64,000 bases of DNA from Medicago truncatula (lineage: Eukaryota; Streptophyta; Magnoliopsida; Fabales; Fabaceae). How positions within the stretch are numbered: the first letter of the stretch is position 1; every line of letters begins with the position of its first letter. The stretch is taken from assembly GCF_003473485.1 (NCBI RefSeq), contig NC_053043.1, positions 6,272,001-6,336,000 on the forward strand, given 5' to 3'. Positions 35,031 through 47,000 of the stretch are shown in pieces. Both the position numbers and the translations under genes were made by a program. The notes beneath the pieces were generated by a model, which was not told the DNA's origin, ran no database searches, and worked only from the letters and a program-made list of their open reading frames with translations.

Positions 35031-35219
35031 CATTTGGGTAAATTACTAGTGTTTCTATGACAATGTGTCGACAGCAATACTCTCGGAAATTTTGTTATAC
35101 TAAAATATACGGGGGTAAAATTGGAATTGAAGAAAATATGTGTATGTGTGTAGGTCCATTTGAAACAGTGTATCATCATAGAATTCAATTCAACGAGAGA
35201 GAGAGAGAAGGAAGGGATC

Positions 35220-35432
35220 ATGGGAGCAATCACCGGTGCAGTGATCGCAGTGGTAGGAGTGATTCTAGGTTGGATCACTATCGAGATAGCTTGTAAACCC
35301 TGCCTCGAACAAGGTCGTCAAGCCATCGATCGCAATCTCAACCCTGATTACGATCCCGACGACGAAGACAGCGCCGCCGCCGTTCGAGCACCACTCAATC
35401 CCGCCCCCGTCGCCGCTAAAACCGTTTCATAA
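35220..35432 (+). CDS. OEP7-like: Plastid outer-envelope membrane protein OEP7-like, 70 aa
   Basis: Small signal-anchored protein of the chloroplast outer envelope, resembling the spinach E6.7/Arabidopsis OEP7-OEP6 group. The chosen start gives MGAITGAVIAVVGVILGWIT: a short N-terminus, one transmembrane helix at residues 4-23, then the conserved EIACKPCLEQGRQAID and an acidic DPDD segment, the pattern in this family (GWLAIEIA.KP, then DPDD). The tail is Ala/Pro-rich. A second in-frame ATG at 35160 would add 20 residues; I prefer 35220 because the family begins with MG and the extension covers the (GA)n leader. The gene is intronless in its coding part. Confidence 0.82.
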   Translation: MGAITGAVIAVVGVILGWITIEIACKPCLEQGRQAIDRNLNPDYDPDDEDSAAAVRAPLNPAPVAAKTVS

Positions 35433-36658
35433 GTGGTATTCACTTTTGTGTGTATTATATATATATATATATATTTGATTTGAGATATCATATCAATGAG
35501 TTGTTAATGGATTCAGATATTCTTCTTGAATTATTATGAATGAATGTTAATGAATAACTGTATGTATAATAGAGTGATCAAGATTTCTTGTGGTTAATTT
35601 AGCTATTTCTTACTTTTTACTGAAATTCAAGCTGCAATTAATTGCTCAAAATGTTGTTAAATAGGTAGAAATGTAGAATATCATATGTTCTGATGATGTA
35701 ATGTATGAAAAATGGCATTGATCTCCTTGTGTTTCATTATAAATCACTCACACACCCCTCCTTCCTAGTTTAGAAAATAAACTTACTTGACATACTTTTT
35801 CCCTTTATGTGCCTCTAACTCCTAAGTTGTTTCTTTCGATTTCAATCTCCCTGACAACTTATAAGCTGTTTGCCTTTTTTCATGTCCCCGAGAAGCTACC
35901 TAAAAATAAATCTGCAGCTGTGTTGCATAACTGCACAAACAAACACAGAATTACGAGGTCAACTTAAAATGAGTTAGAATCCAATCTCACCAGCAGCTAA
36001 TAGATCCTTCTACAGTGTTATGTAAAAGTTTAACTTCACCACCGGCGACAAAGATTTTAATCAACAACCTCGCAAATATGGATTATTAGAGGGAGGAAAA
36101 CCGGATGATTGCAATGCTATATAGCACCATGTCAATATGTCCTAAGTTCACATCTTCTGAAACAAGTCTTCAAATATTCTTTTAGTTACTAACTCAAAAG
36201 ATAATACATGGAAAAACATATATGAACTGGTTTTTCAAATACAATAGTCTATGTCGAATCAATTGCAAATGAGAAATGAAGACAAAAAATCAACCTAGCT
36301 TTATTGGATCACATTCTGACTGCATAAATTCTACTCTTGCATTCTCATATGTTTTGTTATGTTACGTTGTATTGTTATGCGGAGAATCATAAACACACTT
36401 AGTAATGTAAACTGATGTAAGAGTGTCAATGAAGATAAAAACTTAACTAGAAAGCACACATGATATAGAAAATTATCATTTTACAGAAATCACAACAACA
36501 ATCCATTATTAAACCAAATTAAAATCATAACAATACAACTATGTAGTCAAACAAACACGTATTTTATTATTTAATACAATAATAATAAGTAGAGAGGGTT
36601 GGTTGCACAAGGTGATTGAAGACCTAAAGTAAACCGTCTACTAAATCATGTTCTTCAA
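35433..36658. other. Spacer between two convergent genes
   Basis: Should contain the 3' UTRs of the OEP7-like gene (plus) and the germin-like gene (minus). A (TA)n tract is at 35454-35475. No other gene seen. Confidence 0.45.
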
Positions 36659-37582
36659 CTAGTTGTTGTCATACCAAGACTGCTTTTGAAGATAATCAAT
36701 TATGCTCTTATCCACTTGAAAAGCTTTGGTAAGAACTTCGTCGGAAATAAGCGGATTAGATTTAAACAAAGCATTTGCAACGGTGATAACTCCTGGGTTT
36801 TGACTGCTAAGTCCAGCAATAGCAACAGCGTTGCCATATCCCACATTTAGTTGAAAATGAATAAGACCAATTGGGAACACAAACACATCACCCTTGTTTA
36901 GCACTTTGGTGAAGAGACGATTGTTGTCTTGATTGGACGTGACAAATCCAACATAAAGAGTGCCTTCGAGTACTATAAGGATCTCTGTTCCCCTAGGGTG
37001 AATGTGAGGTGGGTTTAAACCCCTAGGCACAAAATCAATGCGAGCCAAAGATATACCAAGTGTGTTAAGTCCGAATAGTTGGTCTACGGTGACTGGAGTC
37101 ACTTGAGAGCCCAAGGCGTTAGAGGCATTCCCAGCTTCAACATGTTTGAAGAAATCTTCAGCTTTAACAAGTGCAGGGTCTTTACAGAATTTCCCATTCA
37201 CAAATACTGCAAATTATCAAATGATAGTTTTGTTATATCAAAGAAATTTCAGCGGTGTAATTCTTCTAGTCATGACCTAACTAAACCAGAAATCACTAAG
37301 GACCAAAACAAAAGATTATATATATACAAGGAAGGACTAAAACCATAAAAATATATTTATGGAGATTAAAACCAAAACGTCTGATATTTGTAAGGAGTAT
37401 TTTCATATTTAAGTCTAAAAATCGAGCAGTAATTAAGACGTAAAGTTAAGGAATATATACATACCACCATCTTTGGGGTCTTTGATTGCAACACAAAAGT
37501 CTTGGAGAGGGCTGGGGTCATAAGCAAAGGCAAGAGAGGATGCCAAAGCCAAGATGCTAACAAGGAAGTATAGAATCTTCAT
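36659..37582 (-). CDS. Germin-like protein, 2 exons, 221 aa
   Basis: Secreted cupin glycoprotein of the plant cell wall. Family members act as oxalate oxidase, superoxide dismutase or in defence; the activity of this one cannot be read from sequence. Exons on the minus strand: 37582-37465 and 37206-36659, frame intact. Residues 1-20 ([20 protein letters not shown]) are a signal peptide, followed by [12 protein letters not shown]. Two conserved Cys (PLQDFC and NGKFCKDP) would form the N-terminal disulfide. Cupin box 1 is [20 protein letters not shown] with metal-binding His, His and Glu; box 2 is [16 protein letters not shown] with the fourth His. All four manganese ligands are present. Length is typical of the family. 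Confidence 0.95.
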
Positions 37583-37665
37583 TTTGCAACTCAGTACTAC
37601 TCTTTAATATTCTTCTTATGTAAATAACCGGTGAGAATTGAGTTTTGTTGCATGTATTGCTTGCT

Positions 37666-37674
37666 ATTTATAAG
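37666..37674 (-). promoter_or_regulatory. Putative TATA box of the germin-like gene
   Basis: The minus strand reads TATAAATAG about 90 bases upstream of the ATG, a strong TATA match at a typical distance. Confidence 0.6.
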
Positions 37675-37699
37675 AATGAAACATTGAAGTGGTTTGCAT

Positions 37700-39120
37700 T
37701 TGATATTTACCGTCATTAGTTTTTTATTAAATAATGAACCATTCTTTAACAACTACATGTGTACTTGATCTCCATACTAAAGTCAAAACCATTTTTAAAC
37801 TTGTCTTTACCTGTTCTCACAATGGTAATTTTGTAATGTTAATGTTTTGGACTAAATGAAATTAAGATAAGTTTAGACCAACACGATGTCACACAAGTGG
37901 TATATGTTTCGATCATTTAACCAATTTGTTTAGGGTTCGATCTTTGACCGGTGTGTATGGAAAAATATATGTTATGAGAGATCAATCCTTTAGATGAATT
38001 TCAATTATTTCGAGTAATTAATCTCTGACTTGCTCGCAGGATGCATTTGTTAAAAAAACCAAGATAAATTAGACTTTTTCTTATTTCTTGAGACTTAATT
38101 ATAAACAATAGTTGGTGGAATATGGAAAATATTCGAGTAATTGGCACAGTCATACCATTACTAAAATACGTTCACACGACAAAATTGAAAGACCATTTCT
38201 GATTTACCCTTTCAAGTCTTTCAACAAATAATTAATTAACAAGAGGACTCTGATTTTAATTCAAATTAAGATCAGTTTAGTACTTTGTCAGTTGTGGGCT
38301 AAATCAAAATACTATGATCTTGTAATTGTAATTTTATAATGGCAAAGATCTTGTCTAAATCAAAATATGATCAGTTTAGACTTTTTCTTGGTTCTGGAGA
38401 CTTAATTATAATTGCACTCTCTTTTGCAAACTTACCTTTTGATGACTGCATGTGATTAGGATTTAAAGTTTAAACATCGTCTAGTAGTTGTGGAATGTGG
38501 CAATTTCTTGAGTTAATTTGGTCACAACTCACAATCATGCTGATTAAGAATGTGGGTAGACAAAATAGAAACAAGTAAATTACCCAGTCAACAAGTAATT
38601 AACGACGGTTATTTCAAAAAAAAAAAAAAAAAGTAATTAACTGGCGGTCATTGCAATCCAAAGGTTGAAATAAAAACACTAACATCTCTTGCTGGTTAAG
38701 AATCGTAGTAATTTTCATTTAAATATTTTGTTCAAATAAAATAATTAATTTTTCAAAAATGCACTTCATATATATTTCATAGGTCAGAATGAAGAGAAGC
38801 AAAATTTTAATTTCAATTGCCAACTTCAACTACTGCATATGCAAGTGTGCCATCATTGCAAAATATTGATTTTTCTTTTTGTTCATCTTCTTTCTTTTTT
38901 CTTCAAAAATATTTTAAGTTCTTTTTTCTTTATGTTATTGTCAACACACACTCTCTCTCACACACATATATATTCAATGTTAATTTTTCTTATTCTAAGA
39001 TAAAATGACAATATTAATAAGGAATATGTTTTTTAGAATTACTAACTCAAGATATATTAACCTCTAATAGATTTTTAGCATCTAAAACAGTTCCTAGCGG
39101 AGAGCCAACTCATGACACTA
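37700..39120. other. Intergenic DNA, no gene seen
   Basis: No coding signal. The part near 37880-38050 contains AGGGTTCGATCTTTGACC and CTTGCTCGCAGGATGCA, wording that recurs in legume repeats; class not established. Confidence 0.35.
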
Positions 39121-39124
39121 TTAT

Positions 39125-39680
39125 ACAACAACAACAATTAAGCTTTCTTCCATTAAGTGGGGTCGACTATATAGATCAAATCATCCCATAGTGTTCTATC
39201 ATAAACTATATTTGAATCCAACTGATTGACCTCTAAATCATTTCTAATGGTTTATCTTCTAGTTTTTCTAGGTCTTACTCTACCTCTTTTGACATGTCTC
39301 TCCTCCATCTGATCTACTCTTCTTACGACGACGTTTACGGGTCTACTCTCTACATGTCCAAACCATCTAAGCATGTTTTCTACCAACTTATCTTTTTTTT
39401 AGGTGCTATGTCCACTCTCTCCCATTGGTGTCATTCCTAATTCTATCATGTCTAGTCTTACCGCTCATCCAGCGCAACATCCTCACATTCGCTGCAATTA
39501 TTTGATTCTCGTGTTGACTCTTAACCACCCAACACTCCGTACCATACAACATCGTCAGTCTAACTGTTGTCCGATAGAATTTTCTTTTCAACTTAAGTGG
39601 TATTTTTTATCACACAAAACACATGAGGCTCTTCTCCATTTCAACCATCCAACTTGAATACGATGATTTACATATGTTTT
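39125..39680 (-). mobile_element. LINE (L1-type) 3' end fragment
   Basis: The minus strand encodes a clear piece of a LINE reverse-transcriptase C-terminus (TMLYGTECWVVKSQHE, MLRWMSGKTRHDRIRND) with frame breaks downstream, then the tail with TTGTTGTTGTATAA. It is a 5'-truncated, inactive copy. Confidence 0.88.
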
Positions 39681-39699
39681 TATTTCTCCGACATTTTGT

Positions 39700-41060
39700 A
39701 CTATGGACCATGACACTGTTATCTCCGTCCTAAATTAATTTCATATGAGAACTAAAAATTATGAGTTAGTTGACAAAATATTCTTCGTTAATAGTATATG
39801 AAAGACAAATTAAAAAAATTAGAAGAAAAGAGAGTATTATATAGGAAAGAAACATTAATATTTTTATTGTAAAATAATTTATATTTTAAGACAAATTTTT
39901 TTTAAAAAAAAAAAGAGGACAATGATTTTTAATAAGTGGCATAATTTCTTCTGGTGGTGGCTATATTATGCATTGTCCCTACCAATTAAGCTAAACTCAC
40001 GAGGACAAAAAGTGGCACAATTTCAAACGTATGGTATAGTTTTCTAAAGAAAGAAAACTAAATGCCCAAAATAATTCCCTAGAATCTCTTTGATAGAATG
40101 ACTCAGTGTCCCAATGTTTGTGATTGTGGGACTTTTTGTTGATTTTTTTCTCAATGACTAAACAAAGTTCTACATTTTTGTCATTGATTAGAACCTGCCT
40201 TCAATGTAAAAACAAAACAAGACTAAATGTCCAAATTGATCATCAAAAATATTTCTTTTCAGACGCATTATATAAAATCTTCAATATATTTTTAGGTTTC
40301 TTGTCAAGACTATTTTTTATATTTATTGTTAAAATAAAAAAATAAATAGTTGATATGCAGCGCATAACTTACTTATTTTGCGAGAAAAAAAGATTTCATG
40401 TAATGGACAAAAATCTTAAAAAAAAAAAATGTAATGGACAAAAAGATTAATCATTCATTATTCACTAACATGAAATCTTCAATAAACTATTTTATTTATT
40501 TTATAAGTGATTGAGTAGCGCAGTTAATGTATCATGGTTAATCTTTTCTTCAATAACTTATAAGTGATGTCAAGATTTCATGTTAATGTATTATTGTTAA
40601 TCTGCTATTTTGCATTACACTGACATTACAACAGTGTGGACGTCTTCAGTTATGCAAGACAATTCAAAGCTGATGGCACTGACGGAAGAAAAATGCATTT
40701 GGTTCAGCCTTTAGTTCACAATGGTTGTTTTTTGGTTAAGACAATGATACTGCTGTAGGGGAAATAGGTAAAAAAATGTTCAGTATATGAGAGAGCTCCT
40801 TCTGGAATCACGGTCCTTTTTTGGAACAATTTTGATTTTTCAAGAAAAAGAAAGGACATTCAAAGGAGGAAAAATATGCTTTACAATTACAACAGTACAG
40901 TTGTCGATAAATGAAAAGTTAAATAAAAAAAAGAGGAGGTGGTGGAGGTGGGATCCTTTTTACTGTACATATATGACTGGGAATAAACATTAAGCCTCTC
41001 CCATGTCATTTAAAGAAAAAAAGAAAAAGAAAAAGAAACTTTGAAATGTAAAGTGAGGTA
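39700..41060. other. Intergenic DNA downstream of CUL4, no gene seen
   Basis: No coding signal. The part nearest 41066 should contain the CUL4 3' UTR. Confidence 0.4.
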
Positions 41061-41066
41061 AATATA

Positions 41067-44000
41067 CTATGCCAAGTAATTGTATACTTGAGGATTGCTC
41101 TTGTCCCTCTCCAGATATTCTCTGTCAATCAGGCTTTCAATCCTTTTCTTCAAATCAGCTGGTTTAATAGGAAATTTGAGCTGTTCACAAAAAAAAACAA
41201 AATCCTAAAATCAGTATTTATACTAACAATCACAGAACAGTTCACATCAGAAATTTTCACGCGCAAGCAAGAAAGCATAACGGAAAGAAGGCCAGACAAC
41301 AGTGAACAGGTGCAGCAGCTGTAGAGATTTGGTTGCAGCACAACATATCTTAGAATACTATTAGACATCAGTAGTAACTCGGCAAAGTAGCTTTGCAACA
41401 ACAATAAATATCGCACAATCGGAAGACCAGACAACGCTATTTTGATATGGAAGTGATGGAACTACTTAGGGATCACACAGACTACAATTGCATTAAAGAA
41501 ACTAAAGGTAGCAATGATGTCACCTGTTGGAAGAGTTCAGTAATAAGAAGAGTGTGACTAAGCACTTTCCTAGTCTTCATTATCCTCACAATAGCAGCAT
41601 CGACCTGCATATAAACCATGCCACGAAGAAAAGGTTATAGATCATAATCATTATTAGATGCTCAGCACAAATATTATTTTTTTCAACTAGTCACTACATA
41701 GTACGTGACATTTAAAACTCATTTTGGATAACTAAAAAAATTATTGGATGATATTGATTGTTTATAACAGGATGTCCAACCAAGGCACCCTTGCTGGTTG
41801 CATTACAATAATAATACTTTCCAATTTTGTGTACATAACTTAAAAAATAGCTCCTTCAAAACAAAAACAAAAAACTTAAAATATGTTGTTCGTGGTCCTT
41901 GAAGCAAACATAATTTGCGAGATGAAAACAAATCACTTTCAAAAGGGGAACTAACACCAAATTTTAGGAAATTTGATGGATTATAAACATGTAACCCTTA
42001 AATATATTACAAGATTCCCTAAAAAAAAAAAAATATTACAAGATTTAACGATGAAATTTAACATAATAACAACTTGATGAAATTTCTTGCCAACAATAGT
42101 ATTTCTAATCCTCTTGTCTTGTATGACGACTAATCCATCTTAACATCTCATTTCCAATAACACATCCACTCATTAATTTTATTATTTGACATACTTTTGT
42201 GAAATAAATCTAATCGGTATAAGATTGATAATTCATTAAAAAGTTACGAGTATAATCCCCATGCTAAGTAGGTTCTTTTGAATTTGAAGGTGCATTGTAT
42301 TCTTGTGTCCACTAGTCTTCTGAAGTCTAAACTAGAAGGAAGCTATTGACAAAAGAAAAATGACCTGATATTGACGATCTTGGAAAACTCTTTCTGTGGT
42401 GTTTGTATTCTCCTCTACTGTCTCCTTCAACTGAATTGCATTCACCTGCACTCCACAACGCCGAAATGAGTTTGAAAAAGAACCTCAGTCATAATTTTAG
42501 AGTCACCCACTACAAACACTAATCATTGTGAAGTGCTAAACTATGGTAATCACAATTAAAACTTAAATGAAAGTTTGAAATCAGTTAATCTAGTCCCTTT
42601 AGTAGTAAGAAATGGGTATTGTACCTTTATACGGTAGAGAGGGGCGGTAAATGTGTCATTAAAAACAAACGAGTCATAATCTTCCACATCTCTACCCTTT
42701 GGCATCTGTTGCATGTTCAACAAACGGAATCAACATCAAGAAATTGAAGGAGACTGTTAAAAACAAATATTATGAACTGATTAATTCTAAAAAACGGATA
42801 CAAACAAACCTTTTGTAGAACACGAACTTTTCCACATGCAAGTGATTGCAGAGTCCTTCTCAGTTCCTTGTCTTCGATACCAGTAGAATCCTTGATATCT
42901 TGAAAGCTTAGTTTCTCAGCATCATTGAATTGCATCAAAACAACAGTCTAGAGCAAAGCCAGATATGCAGAATTAATTCCAGAAAAATGTGTGCAATACA
43001 AGATAAACAAATGAAACTATAACAAAAATAATAATGGCTTTTGAAAGGCAAACCTGAAATAGGGAGACAGCCAACTCCTTTTTCCCTTTGGGAAAATCTG
43101 CCTTTAGGACACAGTGACCTAAAGAATTTTGCCACATGAGACGCCTTCCACTGTATTTGCTCAGATAGAACTCTTTAAAAATATCCTGAAGAAGAAATAA
43201 ACGAAAGGACCATGTCAAGGAAGTCACTTGAAGTATCAAGGATTTCAATTACAAACAGTTAAAAGATCATTCATTTATGGCTTTGCTTAACCTGGTAAAC
43301 ATTCAATTCATGAGGAAGTCTGACATCCATGGGTGGATATGTTGGCCAGTACCTGCACTCATCAAGGAATTATTATAAGACTCTGTTTACATTACTGATG
43401 CCAATAGATAAGAAAAGGGAAACAAATAGCTTACCCTGTTGTCAAGACATGAACGCTCATTTCAATGCCTGATGGGAGTTTTGTTCTCGCCTGGGATGAC
43501 TGTCTGAAGGATTCGTTAATTTCTTTTGATAATTCGATGTCCTGAATCAAAATGATTTTAAACATAATTATTAAAAAAAAAAAAAAAAAAAAAACTATGA
43601 ATAAAAGTTTTAGTAATTTATGAAGTTTCTTAGATTATTGTCATTATAATATTACAATATTAGAGAAAAGAATGTAATTTTGATGAGTCTTCCCAACCAT
43701 GTGGTGGTACCAATAGAGTACCACGCAACCACTGAGGGTAAGAGCAAAATATAAGCACAGCAGACTAATGTCCAACCTTCTAGGTACTTGAGTCTTAGAC
43801 TCCCTCCCAAACTCTGTTCCTGAAACTCTAATAATTGTCCTCAATTACACCACCTTTAGTATCTATATACAGCATAGTAACTTCCAACCTTCTAAATACT
43901 TGAGACCTAGGTTCCCTCCCAAACACTATTCCTGAAATTCTCATAATTGTCCTCTATTACTTCACCCTTAGTATATATACAGTGTTGTGTCCCACCTTTC

Positions 44001-47000
44001 TAACTGAATCCAAAAACTAACTGATCCCAACTAACTAATTGGGTGGCGTTACTTCAATTGTTATTCATAAAGTAGTTATACGAGACTATAAAACCCAAGC
44101 AAATGATATACGAACTTCAATCCATGAAAAAATGCCAAATTCCTACGTGTTCACCATCGTCAAAATACAAGTGAAAGGTCATTTGATATGGCTGTCAGGT
44201 AAATCAATTTCATAGTTGATGCATAAAGATGCTATGTCATAGATTTTAAAACACATACAGAACAGAAGTCTACACTGGGGGAAGAGTAACTTTCCTTCTT
44301 TAAAAGCAATGTCCAATATTGTTTATCGCCTCTTTATATAAATGCAAATAAATTGTATAGCAAAAACATTTTATATGGCTGAAAAACTTCATTATTCAAA
44401 ATCCAAGTTCAACCTCACAGCTGAATCTTAAATGTGACCGAAGGCCATAAAATATAATCTCTAACCAGGTTAGAACTCCCAAAGAAAAAGACATGGGAAA
44501 AAACTGAGGCTGGTGTAGATGATTTCAATCCAGTGCATGCCAACCAGAAGCTGAATAAAATGTCTCAAAAGTTATAAACTGATCCAAAGATATGCATACC
44601 TTAAACATTCCTTCCAGCTTGTTTGTAAACTGGCTACCACACTCGGTCTTCAACTGCATCGATGAAAGGAAATTGCCATGTTAGTAAAAACTTGCTGAGG
44701 AACCATCTATTTATTTAAGATGTTAAATGGAAAAATGAGCCTTCACCTTGGAGATCATGGATTTCTCCGCGTCAATTGAAGCACTCTTTCCTAAGAGTAA
44801 TCTTTTAGCAAGATCTTTCTTATAAAATGCCTCAAACACATCCTTGCCCTTTACAAAAAAACGTCAAGTAATCTTGCCATTATCAGTATGGATGAAAAAA
44901 ATAAGTAGAAATGCATGATATCACCACAAACATGAATAAATAATACAGAAAACAAGATGTAATTGGTTAGCTGCTCCACAATGAAACATTGTGCTTACCT
45001 GAATGAACCTGAATAAAACCAGGACTTTATCAAGCGTGCCCTCTAATTCCTCTTCTGAAGTACCCTTATTACCCGCACGAAGTTTATCATCCAAAAACTT
45101 GGCAATCAACTCTGCAGGTCGGTTCTGCCATGTAAAAAAAATAACAGTCAGTTGACTGCAAATCACACACATAAGGATGCTAAATTATCAACCACTGGCA
45201 GATATATAATAACAAAAGTACGCAAGAAAATAAGTTGTTTTTATTGGATATTCTGTAATATTCTTCGACAGTCTGACCTGCCAGATTTTAGTAGGGCTGT
45301 GTGAATTCAAAAAATGACAAATATGACAGATAGGGTTAATGTGTTGGAAGAAAGGATGGAAATACAAGAGTTCAACGAAGAGGACACACATTGGACATTT
45401 TACAGGATGATGCCTGACATGCAGCAGCAAGAAACTTGATGTGTTAGGTATATTTTTTTTTAAGGACTGATGTGTTGGGTACATATCAAGTTGTTTGACT
45501 TCAATATGCCAATATCTTGCTGTTTGCAATGTTTGATTATCTAAAAAGTATAGTTGTTATCAGCGGTATTTTATAACAAGTCGTAGTATTCATAAAACAT
45601 TTTAGGGTTAAATAAGTTTTTGGTCCCTACAAATATAGTCCATTTTGATTATAGTCCTCATAAAAAAATTTACATGTTTTGGTCCCTGTAAAAAATTTCA
45701 GCACATAGTTTTAGGCCCTGTTAAATTAAAATTTGTTCAATTATGCTTAAATTTTAAATTTTTGAATGATTTTTTTTTTTATAGACTTGTTTACAACATT
45801 ATAAAAAGTTCATCCACAAAATATAAGGTCAAAATTTTATTTTTAGGTCCAAATTTTCACTACTTCAATTTTGAAATTTTGACATTTAAAAAAATTCATA
45901 TTTAATTCATTACATGTTAAAAAATTCTAATTTATATAAAAGAATTCTTCTAATGTTTCTTATTTCTTAACATGTCACTTTTTTTTTATGAGTAAAAACG
46001 AAATTCACTATATTTATAGGGACCAAAAACTTATTTAACCCAACATTTTAATTAAAGATTTGAATGTAGGCTTTCCCATTCTCCAGTCTACATGTGGCAA
46101 ACTAAGGTTTCTTTTTTGGCACCGAGTTCATCGAAATGAAAATCAGATACGAAAGGGGGGGAAAGGCTGTTGCAGACAAGGTACCAGATGAGTTGACCCA
46201 AAACATATTGGCAGGAGCTTTCAATCTTTAAGATATTTCTAAAATTTCTCTATGGAAACCGACCAACAGATATAGCAAAACCACAGCAAAATAGTGAGTA
46301 CCTGACGGAGATTGATAAGATGCTCAAATGCGTCTTTAATGGTGTTACTGAATGCTTCATTCTTTGCAAAGCTTTCTTCCCATGTTGTGTCAAGAGCAGC
46401 CTTAAATTCAAGAAGGGATTGAACCATGTCTTTATCTTTCTCCTCATCCATAACAATGCCCTGTCCAGTTCTCCTGATGTATGAACTAATGGCCTGCCTC
46501 AATGACTCAAGGGCATTGACCCTAGAAAAGAGCAAGTGCATTCTTTGAAGGTCTTCAATACGATTTCCATCCATAAGCATAGAGAAACCCTATAACATGA
46601 AATAAAATTGAAGCAACAAGGAAAATTTTAGAGAAAAGGAATCACTAGATGATAGCCAAGAGGCTAGTGGTAAGCAAAACCTTATCAAGAATGGCAGGTA
46701 TATGACGTTCAAGAAGTTGTTTTTCTGTTGTTGTTATTAATGGCTTCTTAGTACTTGCATCCAAGTAGATCAAACATCTTTCATGTTCCTCTTGCAATCT
46801 TGTCTGAAAAAATGAGTACCCAAAAACATCCCTACAGTAAGTATACAATGTGGGACACTGGAAGGATTGAATATAAAAAAGGGATAATATTTAAGGTCAG
46901 AATATCAGATAAAATTCTCATATGGTTGCATGATCCATCTGTCAATCAATCATAAAAATAACTTCAGTTAAGAAGATAACCGTTAGGAACCCGAGAAATT

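Noticed and set aside
35220-35432. OEP7-like frame as a transposon or chance frame
   Set aside because: The transmembrane segment followed by EIACKP and DPDD fits the family too well, and base composition is clearly GC-richer than the flanks.
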